Origin: Leucophora obtusa
Lineage: Eukaryota > Arthropoda > Insecta > Diptera > Anthomyiidae
Assembly: GCA_949987735.1 (NCBI GenBank)
Contig: OX465295.1
Location: forward strand, 227,269,858 to 227,333,857
Length of the DNA: 64,000 nt
Direction of reading: 5' to 3'
Shown here: one piece after another, positions 35,361 to 45,203 of the stretch
Position numbering within the stretch: position 1 is the stretch's first letter
How the letters are laid out: each line of letters begins with the position of its first letter
Notes under the pieces: model-generated
Told to the model about the DNA's origin: nothing
The model's database searches: none
What the model saw: the letters and a program-made list of their open reading frames with translations, nothing else
Program-made: the position numbers and the translations under genes

Positions 35361-35948
35361 AACAGAACGACACGTTCAATTGCTAGCTAGCGTTTCCAAA
35401 CGAGTTATACCGGAAAATGTAGAGGCTGTTATGGTGACGACATTAGAGAGCCGTGCGAAATTGCCCAGACTTGAAAGCAAAAAAGACTTCAAACAGTAAT
35501 TTTTTTTATTTTCTTTTCTATTACTAAGTTAAATTAATTTTTTCATTTACATATGTTCTGACTAAATAAATTTCTAAAGAGAAAAAATAAATAAAATAAT
35601 AAAAATAAATAAAATAAATAAAAAATAATAAAATAAAGTGCCAAAAATGGTGATTTTTTAAAATGTTTGTATGGGGAACCCCCCAGGGCAGTTCCAGGGG
35701 GTGTGCCACTGGCATGGGTGGATCGGCCCTCCAAAGTTAGTGGGGGTCGGTTATACATTTGGACTCGATTGGGGCACTCTAAATGGGTCAAAGTGGGATT
35801 TTTCAAAACTTGACCCTACGGGACAAAAGTCAACAGTTGGGGGGTAGTAGAATTCGTTTTAGAGGTATGGTTCCTTCGGCAAAGTTTCTTATTTTGATCC
35901 CTAGAATTTTCACTGAGCCATGGGCGATTATTAAATCGACCCGCCCTA
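35361..35948. repeat. Right long terminal inverted repeat
   Basis: It is the inverted copy of 32186-32789, including a second copy of the last ~45 codons of the transposase (35362-35499 on the plus strand) and its stop codon. The open frame 35257-35499 is this duplicate, not a separate gene. Confidence 0.9.
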
Positions 35949-36605
35949 CTGTATATATACCATTGGAAAGATAGTAAAAATATCTTATGGACGACATTTT
36001 AGTTTTGTTTGTTTACCCATTACCCGCGAATGAGATTTATTTTTAAGATTTTTTAAAATAAACCGTTTTTATAAAAATGTAGTTTAAATTTTATCACTTC
36101 AAACACCAAAGATATTAGAAGTCAAACCTAATTTTTTTGCAGATGGCACAAAAGATACAACTTTGACTCTAACCAACAATTATACTGAATTAACTCATCG
36201 GGAATCGAACATATTTTGGGAGTAAACACATTTTAAACCTATTGTCGGGAATGAGATTTTTCATTTGTCAAAAGTTAGCCATACTTTGAAAAAAGGAAAA
36301 TCTCACGATTTTGACCTCTAATATTTCGGTGTTTGAAGTGATAAAAACTAGATATATTTATCAAATAAAAGCTTTTCGTCATGATAACATACTAATAAGC
36401 ACAATTTTTGTTCTTATATAGGTTTTTTATGGAATAAAAACATTAAAAAAACAAAAAAATTAAAATTCCTACGCCGAATCATAATAAGTCAACAAAAAAA
36501 TGCTATCCTAAAGATATTTTTATTACCTTTCCAATGGTGTACATATTGTTCCAACCCTATCATAAATGAAGAAAATGTAGTTAAGTGCATTTTTAAACTT
36601 TAAAC

Positions 36606-37978
36606 CAGGCGTCGGCAACACCTATGCCCATGGGCGCTCTCTCACACCTACATAAGCTCACACATAGAACCAGGGCTGCCAGATGATTTTGAAGAAAAAT
36701 CGGCACTTTTTCCCAAAAAAATCGGCATTTTCGGCACTTTGATTTTAAAAAATCGGCACTTTCAAAAAAACTTATTTATGTAATATTTAGGCTACTTTAC
36801 ATAAAAAATATGTAAAAAAGACATTTCGTGTAAAATATTATGTTTTAAGTTTAACAATTAAATAAAGATAAAGGCATAAGAGATAAATGAAATGATAATA
36901 AAAAAAATGTTAGTTGTAATTTTATGAATATTTTTATATTCAGATATTATCTGACCAATACTATGTACATAAATTAATTTTACAGCTTTTAAAATGGTTC
37001 TTCTCCGAACTTAAGGTACCCGTACACCTTGAAATATTATGCAAATATTAGCCCTTATTTTTAATCACTGGATTCATTTTATTTCGTTATAACATTCACA
37101 ATTTGTTTTTTAATTTTCAAAATTTAATATACTTATCAAAATCTAATACTTATTCGCTAATATAATGTGAAAGAAAATCAATTAATTTTGAAAAATGTGA
37201 ACACCGGGATTGAATTAAGCTAAATCAAAAATAGATTTATAAATAAAATATATCCGTTTTGGATTTAGCTTAATTTAATTCCGGAAATTGCGTTTTCGAA
37301 AAATTAAAATTTTTTCTTTCACATTATCTTAGCGAATAAATGTAGAATTTGGATGCCATTTTGCTTAAACTTTGTTGAAAACAAAGATATTTTGTTAACA
37401 TTCTTTTTCAGCTAACGATGAATTTACATGAACTTTCGAAATATCAAAGATAGAATTATTTTCTTATTTACTGATGCATTGTAAATCACCAAAAATTAAA
37501 ATTTCGTGTTTTAGAGTTAAAAAAAAAATCGGCATTTTTCGACCCAAAATCGCCAAATCGGCATTTTGCATATTTTTTAATAAAAAATCGGCAAAATGCC
37601 GAAAAATCGGCAATTCTGGCAGCCCTGCATAGAACAAGAAAATAACTTAGTCGCAAACAAGCATTCAATGAAGTAGGTTGTCAGATCGCTTGTTTGCCAG
37701 ATTTTTTACACTCTGTATAATGTTTATTGATACATTTTTTTGGTAGTTTATTTTTAAGTTCTTTTGTTTTTATTTTTTTTTGTGTTGTTGTTTTTTGATA
37801 TTTGTTTTTGTAGTTGTTGTTTGCTTTTAAATTTTTATTTTATATTCCCATTATAAACATTTAAAATTTTCAAATTATTATACAAACGTTCTTTATCAGT
37901 GCATTGAGAGAGAGAGGCTGCAACTCACTCATACAAGCACAAAGTAAGGATATACAACCTTATCCTTGCCGATCCCTG
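36606..37978. mobile_element. hAT MITE (CAGGCGTCGGCAA ends) with nested MITE
   Basis: CAGGCGTCGGCAA and TTGCCGATCCCTG are inverted with two or three differences. Octamers CTTTAAAC (36598-36605) and CTTTTAAC (37979-37986) flank it. The left palindrome arm has the single uninterrupted site near 30310. A second hAT MITE (36671-37627) makes up most of its length. Confidence 0.88.
36671..37627. mobile_element. hAT MITE (CAGGGCTGCCAGA ends), 957 bp
   Basis: The 13-bp termini CAGGGCTGCCAGA and TCTGGCAGCCCTG are inverted with at most one difference. Octamer CATAGAAC is exact at 36663-36670 and 37628-37635. Subterminal AAAATCGGCA motifs crowd both ends. It is nested in 36606-37978. Confidence 0.92.
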
Positions 37979-39322
37979 CTTTTAACCGAAGTAACTCCCC
38001 ACACAGCATTTTCCGTGAAAAAAAAAATTTCTTCGGGCCCCCAAAAGAGAGTTATATTAGCAGTAAAAATTTAGAATCAATCGGTGAGGTGCCTCTAAAA
38101 CCAACATACGTCCAAATTATTCAATCGAATCAAAATTGAATCAACACAAATAAAAACAAATCTTATCTCACTTTATTCAATGTCCAATCATTGATTTAAA
38201 GGCATTATGAATTATTCAGTAATTTATAAAATGAATCCAATTTTATGCATATAAATTCAAAAAAAGAATTATCTCTTTCAAGGTCTGGGTGTGTATGTGT
38301 GTATTTTTTTTCTTATTTAGTAACAACAACAACAACACACAGTTAATATATTTTTTCATGTTTATATGGAAAATTCCAGAGGAGCTTTTACATTTTCATT
38401 CATAACTTTTAAACGTCTGGACCAAATATGCCCAAACTGCTTAAGAAATTGGACAAAAATATTGACTAAAAATTAACATCCTAGCACAACTATTTTGAGC
38501 GTGAACGTGATTTCAACAGACAGACAGACAGACGGACACGGATATATCGGTTTCGCTATTGATAACGATCAAGAATATATATTTTTTTTATGTCCCAGAT
38601 TTTGTTTTCGATGAGTTACAAACGGAATGACAAAATGATATATACCCTCCTGCACAGTGGGATGGAGGGTATAATGATGCTGCAGAAAAAACTGCTAAAT
38701 TAGCAGATTATTTTTGCTATATATTAGTAATATAGGGACAGCAAAGATAAAACTGTTAAATATACAGAATTTTAGTTATATTTGAGCTAAATTTTTGTAA
38801 ATGGAGAATAGCAAATTAACCTGCTAAAATCAGCAAAAAGCTTTGCTAAATAATTATTAGCCTAAAAAATCACCAAAAAATTTAAAATTTTCGAAGTTTT
38901 TTTTTAAATGCACATAAAATTGAAAACAGCAGTTTACAATTTTTTTAGCAAATATTTCTGCTGATTTTAGCAGAATAAACTGTAAATTTAACAGTTTTAA
39001 TTTTGCTGTCCTCATTTTACTAGTACAGCATAATTTTTAACTAATTTTTAGTAACTTTTTCTGCTATTTTTACAGATTTATTTCTCTTAATGTACAATTA
39101 ATGAATTGTTTTTTATTATATTACAAAAAAGTAATGTAAATGAAAATCAAACCATTACTTTATATAATAGGTATGAAGATAAAACTTTCATTACCACCAC
39201 ATAAAGAAATTGTAATGAAAATGTAAAGGTAATAATTTTGGCCCATCTCTGGATACAAGTAGCACTAAAAATGATCTTCTAGTTCTGCAGTGCTGTTAAA
39301 ACCATTTATATTTTTTGCTGGG

Positions 39323-39519
39323 ATATAAAATAACCTATTTCAAAATAACCAGAAAATAAATATATAGCAAACCGAATGACATATTTTTTTCGAATCGCGG
39401 AACGCCAAAAGCGTTAAATTTAAGGCATTTTTTTAAACTACAGAAGTATTAGAATTAATTCCATTAGGTGTTTGTTATAAATGCGACTGAATATTTTTTT
39501 TTTTTTTTATTTCTTTAAG
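39323..39519. other. AT-rich spacer
   Basis: Nothing coding is recognised. A T16 run lies near 39490. Confidence 0.4.
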
Positions 39520-40020
39520 AAGTTATGCTTTACGCGCTCTACCGCGGTTTTTTACTTTCTTAATTGATAAACTGTGTGATTCTTAGTGAAATTAAAGTTA
39601 TTCAAGTAAGCCGTGCGTATACGTGATTGAAAACATAGCTGTGAATCAGTTACAAAGTTAATGACACATTTTTGCGATTAACGCGATTTCTTTGTGCTTT
39701 TACAATTTGAAAATAACTTATTTAACTTTTTGGTTCAACGCGTAATCAACACAAGATTTGTGAAAAATCTCACTTATGCAAACCGCGAAGGTTTCGTATC
39801 ACTCAACAAATTCACCCTGAATGAACAAATTCAAAAGAGAAAAGCATGGGAAATCACGGTAATCGCAAAAATTTGCCACTGAATTTGTAACTGATTAACG
39901 GCGATTATTTCAAACTCGAACACTTACAACTCACTTGAATAGCCTTATTTTCACTAACGATCCAACAGTTTCACAATTACAAAAGAAAAACAAGAACTGC
40001 GGTGGGGCGCGTAACGCCTT
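39520..40020. mobile_element. Foldback MITE (TACGCGCYCYACCGCRGTT arms)
   Basis: Two arms of about 240 bases (39520-39765 and 39770-40020) are inverted and almost adjacent, with outer blocks TACGCGCTCTACCGCGG and CTGCGGTGGGGCGCGTA. Flanks CTTTAAGA and CTTTAAAG may be a degraded octamer duplication. The 62-codon frame inside is not a gene. Confidence 0.7.
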
Positions 40021-40573
40021 TAAAGACACTTAATTAAATTTTAAATCGCTTTTATTACATACACTTACCTACCTTATGGATTATATTATAATACTGCTAT
40101 AGGGTGAAAAAATACATTTCAAATTTAGGCTTTCGCGATTTAAAAAAACACTATATGGAACGGTATTCCATATTTTTTAAGCCCGATAGCAAGCAAAAAA
40201 CCACAAAAAAACATTCTAATTCGCCGGTTTTCAAAAAAAAAAATTATTCATACAAATATTGTTTTTCATTTTGTTTTTTATTTACAAATACTTTTTGTTT
40301 GACATTTTTTATTTCTACCGAAATTTGTCGGTAACTTTTTCGAGCGAATAATATCGTTAACTAAAATATAGTGAATCACTTTTTCGGTAACTAACCGACA
40401 ATTATCGTTAGTTAACGAAATCGATAAAATCGTTAAGAAAGTTAGAGAATCGCACTACTGGTAATGATTTTCTGCAATGAGATTTACTATTAAAACGATT
40501 GAACAAAAAAACTTAAATGCTTAAATGTTGATGGAAAAAACTGGTGTAAAATTTATTTTAAAATATGTGGGAT
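40021..40573. other. AT-rich spacer including the right edge of the 13-kb unit
   Basis: No gene is seen. 40310-40457 holds the CGTTAACT-type subterminal repeats and the terminus of the 27283-40457 unit. The bases after it (CTGGTAATGATTTTCTGCA) resemble the right end of the element at 46595-47236, suggesting the unit inserted into such a copy. Confidence 0.45.
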
Positions 40574-41750
40574 CCCGGCGAAAAATGTTCATATACGCTC
40601 AAACATGTTCATATATGGTTTATGTATGGACACATATGAACAAATATGGATTTTTTATGAACATATATGGATTTTATATGAACATATATGGAAGTATATG
40701 TGATTCCATATATGGAAAAAGATTTCATACACAGACATATGGAGGCATCTGCTATTTGAAATATGGAAAAGGCACTCATATGTATATGGACAAATATGAA
40801 AGTATATGTTATTCAATTTATGCAAAAGGGACTTGTATATGAACATATTTCGAAGAATACATTTTACCATATATGTAAAAGGAACTCATATTTGGATAAA
40901 TATGGAATTATATTTAATGCCATGAATAAAAAAAGGAACATATGTAGCGCCTAATTTGAATGCCATACATAAATTTATATCTATCGTACAACCTTATAAT
41001 AAAGGACAGCAACGTTCGCATGTATTCCCGGTGAAAAATGTTCATATACGCTCAAACATGTTCATATATGGTTTATGTATGGACACATATGAACAAATAT
41101 GGATTTTTTATGAACATATATGGATTTCATATGAACATATATGAAAGTATATGTTATTCCATATATGGAAAAAATTTCATATACAGACATATATGGAAGC
41201 ATCTGTTATTTCATATATGGAAATGGCACTCATACATATATGGACAAATATGAAAGTATATGTTATTCAATTTATGCAAAAGGGACTTGTATATGAACAT
41301 ATTTCGAAGAGTACATTTTTCCATATATGTAAAAGGAACTCATATTTGGATAAATATGGAATTATATTTAATGCCATGAATAAAAAAAAAGGAACATATG
41401 TAGCGCCTAATTTGAATGTCATACATAAATTTATATCTATCGTACAACCTTATAATAAAGGACAGCAACGTTCGCATGTATTCGCATATATTTAATAAAT
41501 GTACATGTTCATATATGTCCATATATGAACATATACTTAGGTGTTACCTCATTTTTCGGATCCATACATATATGGTTGAACCATAAATGTTCATATATGG
41601 ACATTTTTCACCGGGTTCGCATATATTTAATAAATGTATATGTTCATATATGTCCATATATGAACATATACTTAGGTGTTACCTCATTTTTCGGATCCAT
41701 ACATATATGGTTGAACCATAAATGTTCATATATGGACATTTTTCACCGGG
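40574..41750. mobile_element. CCCGGYGAAAAATGT MITE, host copy
   Basis: Termini CCCGGCGAAAAATGTTC and TATGGACATTTTTCACCGGG are inverted with AT on both flanks. The interior is a dense set of ATGAACATATATGG-type repeats. A second copy of the same element is inserted at 41027-41615; without it this copy is 588 bp. The many M/Y/I-rich open frames are produced by the ATG/ATAT repeats and are not genes. Confidence 0.88.
41027..41615. mobile_element. CCCGGYGAAAAATGT MITE, self-nested copy (589 bp)
   Basis: This copy runs from CCCGGTGAAAAATGTTC to the first TTTTTCACCGGG. It sits inside its sister (40574-41750) at a site that is uninterrupted in this copy (GTATTCGCATAT near 41480), leaving TT duplicated. 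The two copies are nearly identical in sequence and length. Confidence 0.9.
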
Positions 41751-41921
41751 ATAGTAAAATAACAATAAAATTAATTTACCCAATGTCTTCAAAAGCAATA
41801 AAAAAATTCCATAAAATTTGCAAATTACAAACAATAAAAACAAAATATTTTCGTGTTATTTTCGAATTTCAGAGCACATTTTATTTCATTCGTAGCCACT
41901 AGGTAAGGGAAAAATAAATAA

Positions 41922-42038
41922 TTAACATAAACGGTATAACATTTTACGTTGCATACGATGTTGCAATTCACCACGTCTTATCATGGTATGAATAACTTTA
42001 AGAATTGTACGTTCTTCATACTTTTGGCGCAAGAAATC
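41922..42038 (-). CDS. Mcm5: Mcm5 replication helicase subunit, last exon only
   Basis: On the minus strand an acceptor TTTCAG (42044-42039) is followed by 38 codons and a TAA (41924-41922). The translation contains QKYEERTILKVIHTMIRRG and ELQHRMQRKMLYRLC. This matches the extreme C-terminus of MCM5 (family pattern: KY.E..I.KV...M.RRGE.QHRMQRK.LYR), part of the winged-helix region of the MCM2-7 helicase that unwinds DNA at replication origins in the nucleus. The frame is open, with no lesion. No other MCM exon was recognised upstream (to the right) within the window, so it is either followed by a very long transposon-filled intron or is an orphan exon copy. Genes this conserved are rarely mis-recognised over this motif. 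Confidence 0.85.
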   Translation of the reverse strand, partial: DFLRQKYEERTILKVIHTMIRRGELQHRMQRKMLYRLC

Positions 42039-42044
42039 CTGAAA

Positions 42045-42786
42045 TGATACAAAAATGTGTTGTCATTAGTAAATATTTAAGAAAAATTAATAATCAGAGT
42101 TGGGCCGAATCCACTATTAAACAGTAACCACTTGCAATCAGGGACGTAACAGTTATAACTTTTATTCAAAAAAGTGATTGTTTTACAATTATTTCCTGTT
42201 TGAGTATTTTTAATTTTCTGTTTATTTGCTCTGTTTAATTTATATTTTTAATTCAAACAAAAACAATCCAAACACGATTTTTATTTTTTCAAAAATAATA
42301 AAAGTTATTTTGTGATTTTTTTCTTTATCAAAAAATAACAATTAAGAATATAAATCAAAAGCCATGGAACCAATGACTTCACCAATTATAATATCCTGAT
42401 GATGTCAACTAGTGTTAATAAAAGATTGAACAGTGATTTAAAGTGAGTAAATATGTATATTCCAGCAACTTCCGGCATTCAATTTAGGTCAATTTTTAAT
42501 TTTTATTTTATTATCAAATAAAAAAGTTAGTGCTTAATTTTTTCAAAAAAATCATTCTGTAACTTTTATAAAAAGTTTTAAAATAAAAATCAAAAAACAA
42601 CAGAAATTTATAGAGTAAAATATAAAAATTGAAAAAATTAAAATCTTTGCCAAACTTTTTGATTTTTTTGTGCAATATGATTTATAAAATATAGTGCATT
42701 ATTGAAATATTATAATTAAATAAATTTGGGTGGTGACTTTTTTAGAAATATAACAGTTATTTTGGGTCTCTGCTTGCAATACATTA
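42045..42786. other. Putative Mcm5 intron sequence, AT-rich
   Basis: No exon was found on either strand. If the Mcm5 exon is part of a working gene this is the start of its preceding intron. The repeat family beginning at 42787 would then also be intronic. Confidence 0.4.
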
Positions 42787-43780
42787 TTATACCCTACACC
42801 ACTACGTGGTCAGGGTATTATAAGTTTGTGCTGATGTTTGTAACACCAAAAAATATTGGTTCTAGACCCACCTTATAGTATACCGATCGGCTCAGAATTT
42901 CTTTTTATTTCGATTTAACGATGTCCGTCTGTCCGTCCGTCCGTCTGTCTGTCATGCATTCTTGTACGCACGCTACAGGTCGCAAATATTAAGATATTTT
43001 GATGAAAATTGGTACACCGACTTATGTCGGCCCAAGAACGCCGCCTATTGATTGTGGTTGAAATCGGTCCATGTTTAGACCTAGTGCCCATATAAGGGAC
43101 CTACCAAAATTATATTGTTTATACGCTGCAGGTCGTAAATATTAAGATATTTTGATGAAATTTGGTACACAGACCTATGTTGGCCCAATAACGCAGCCTA
43201 TTGATTTTGGTGAACATCGGTCCATGTTTATGCCCTACAGGGTCCTACCCATATAAGGGTCCTACCAAAATTATACTGTTTATACGCTGCAGGTCGCAAA
43301 TATTAAGATATTTTAATGAAATTTGGTACACCGACCTATGTCAGCCCAAGGATGAAGCCTATTGATTTTGGTTAACACCGGTCCATGTTTAGACCTAGTG
43401 CCCATATAAGGGTCCCCCCAAAATTATATTGTTTATACGCTGCAGGTCGCAAATATTAAGATATTTTGATGAAATTTGGTACACAGACCTATGTTGGCCC
43501 AAGGACGAAGCCTATTGATTTTGGTGAACATCGGTCCATGTTTAGACCTAGTGCCCATATAAGGGTCCCCCCAAAATTGGCTTGGTTACAAACTGCAGGT
43601 CGCAAATATTAAGATATTTTAATGAAATTTGGTTCGCTGACTCACATTATAGAAAATTTTGACAGAAGTCCCATTTTAACCCATTCGAATTTCGGATCCA
43701 AACATTAGTTGGCTTTTAACCAGGCTGGTGTAGGTTATTGTATAGTCGGCATGTCCGACTTTAACCTTTTTACTTGTTAA
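42787..43780. repeat. Fly 'taccctacaccacta' interspersed repeat, copy 1
   Basis: It begins TATACCCTACACCACTACG, then 'gtccgtctgtccgtccg'. About four tandem units of roughly 150-165 bases follow (each with 'cgctgcaggtcgcaaatatt', 'ggtacaccgacctatgt' and 'cccatataagggtcc'). It ends 'ggcatgtccgactttaacc' plus TTTTTACTTGTT. The same layout recurs at 47303-48304. It has no coding capacity. This kind of repeat is familiar from many fly genomes; I cannot assign a class. Confidence 0.8.
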
Positions 43781-44264
43781 AGGTGCGTTTACAATGATGG
43801 ACTACTCCAATCTGTAACAAATTTAGTTCTTTTCTCTTTCTTACTAATACATTTTTGTATTTTGCTATCTTCTTTTATTCCACTCCAGAGTCAAAGTTGT
43901 TTGACTCTGGAGTACGGATTCGTTGCACTCTAAAGTTAACATTGATCTGTTAGCTATGTAACATGACAAATATACCTTAAAAAACACATTACTAATAAGC
44001 TCACATCTCTAATTGTCAACAAATTAAAAACAAAAATATTACAAAACGTAAAACCAGCACAAAATATTTGTGTTTGGGATTTAACAAATAAATAAAAAAT
44101 TATTTTAAAATTTAGGCAGTGGAAATAAAGCCTAGAAATTCGCGAAACAAAATGTAAGTATTTAAGTGTCATATATTTTTTGAAGTAACTCTACTCTGCA
44201 TTGTGAACTTAACATTTTAATCTGTGATGCAGAGTAGAGTCACTCTATCATTGTGAAAGCACCT
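43781..44264. mobile_element. Harbinger-like MITE, TAA target, 484 bp
   Basis: AGGTGCGTTTACAATGAT and ATCATTGTGAAAGCACCT are inverted, with TAA at 43778-43780 and 44265-44267. It contains a perfect small hairpin of CTCCAGAGTCAAA type near 43885-43915 and a GAGTAGAGT cluster near the right end. It is inserted at the very end of the preceding fly repeat. Confidence 0.8.
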
Positions 44265-44267
44265 TAA

Positions 44268-45203
44268 ATCTAAGGAAGTTAAGATATCATTTGAGTAGAT
44301 AATGATTTTAATGTTCAAGAATGGTTTCAGGATTCTGTCATGAACTAGAAAATTCTCATTTTTGAGTTTAATCCCCGTAGTTTTTACGCAGCTAAAAGAT
44401 TTCGGTTTTTTAAAATAACACTTAAACTAAACACTTCAAGGAATAATATTTTGTATCAACGTTTCAAAACCATTGATTATTTAATGAAATTTTGAAAAAC
44501 AAACCGAAATTTTGAATTTTTATATAAATTTTAATATCATTTTTTATTGCAAAAATGGTTTTATATTCGTATCAAAAATTCCATGGGATTTCAAAAATCG
44601 GGATGACGGAAGGTCTCCAGATTTTTTTTTATATTTTCCATACAAAGCCTTTGTGGAGCCATTTGCATATGTTTATTTTTATTTCCTCAAAATTCTAAAA
44701 AATTATATGGGTCATTCCATCTCAAATAGACCAATGGTTGGAATCGACCCCTTTCGATTTGGATGAATTTTGATCAGAACTTTTCTTTCATCATATAACG
44801 AAGTTTTGCCAAAGGAAAAAAATTACAAAATTTTTTTTCGAAAGTTATGCAACATTTAAAATTTCAAAAAATGTCATAATTTTTAAAATTTTTTGTGTTG
44901 TTACGAGGTTATTTTTTGAATATGTCGAAAACTACAATAGCTCATTGTAAAGAGAATACTTAAACGTAATAATAAAATACTAAAAAAATAAAAAAAAATT
45001 GAAAATTTTGCAATTTTACAATTTTAAAAATCCAAAAATTCAAAAATCTATTTTTTTTTTTTGCTCAATTTTCTTTAAATGAAACTTCTAACTGATTTTA
45101 AAAGATCCTGAAATTTTCAAGAGGGCGTTTAAAAAAAAAAGATATGAATTTTTGAATTTTTTTATTCTCTTTTTTAAGTTGAATCTTAATACAATAATAT
45201 TAA
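44268..45203. other. AT-rich spacer with a GGGTCATTCCATCTCAAA motif
   Basis: No gene is seen. The motif near 44707, typical of insect repeats, begins a stretch to about 45190 of long A/T runs. The 84-codon frame at 44512 is not recognised. Confidence 0.4.

Larger units (their letters stand above)
32186..35948 (-). mobile_element. hAT-like transposon with ~600-bp inverted ends
   Basis: TAGGCCAGGTCGATTT at the left and AAATCGACCCGCCCTA at the right are flanked by a perfect octamer CTGTATAT (32178-32185 and 35949-35956), fitting nTnnnnAn. The terminal repeats are exceptionally long (32186-32789 and 35361-35948) and include the coding 3' end of the transposase. The single gene, on the minus strand, is broken. 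The uninterrupted target is visible in the left palindrome arm near 30960. Confidence 0.9.
28338..38668. repeat. Giant interrupted palindrome (foldback)
   Basis: The left arm 28338-31083 and the right arm 31942-38668 are inverted copies once insertions are removed, about 1.5 kb per arm. Each outer tip is 'ccctcc.tcccactgtgcaggaggg', followed inward by 'gtccgtctgtctgtctg' and 'gaaatcac', a repeat type widespread in flies. Left-arm insertions are 28525-29285 and 29581-30089. Right-arm insertions are 32054-32180, 32186-35948 and 36606-37978 with 36671-37627 inside. The 860-base loop holds a TTTCGG-family fragment and a 127-bp MITE. No protein is encoded by the arms. Confidence 0.88.
27968..39322. 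mobile_element. Candidate CCCAGCAAAAAT-ended unit around the palindrome
   Basis: CCCAGCAAAAATA (27968) and TATTTTTTGCTGGG (to 39322) are inverted, and both subterminal regions carry 'aattgtaatgaaat'. Flanking dinucleotides AA and AT match at only one position. The right part (38670-39320) is related to the interior of the CCCAG element at 12264-13586. It could be one element split by the palindrome or two unrelated ends. Confidence 0.45.
27283..40457. mobile_element. Candidate 13-kb nested unit with TAGTGCGATTCTCTAAC ends
   Basis: TAGTGCGATTCTCTAACTTT (27283-27302) has a perfect inverse at 40438-40457. Similarity continues inward as CGTTAACT/TTAACGA-type motifs for over 100 bases on each side (to about 27430 and from about 40310). 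The flanks share only CTG, so a target duplication is weak. If it is one element, its own sequence is only the two edges (27283-27967 and about 39323-40457), the middle being later insertions. Confidence 0.6.

Noticed and set aside
35257..35499. 80-codon open frame on the plus strand
   Set aside because: Its second half is the duplicated transposase C-terminus in the right inverted repeat; there is no separate gene.
40525..41902. Several M/Y/I-rich open frames up to 125 codons
   Set aside because: Generated by ATGAACATATATGG repeats of the nested MITEs.
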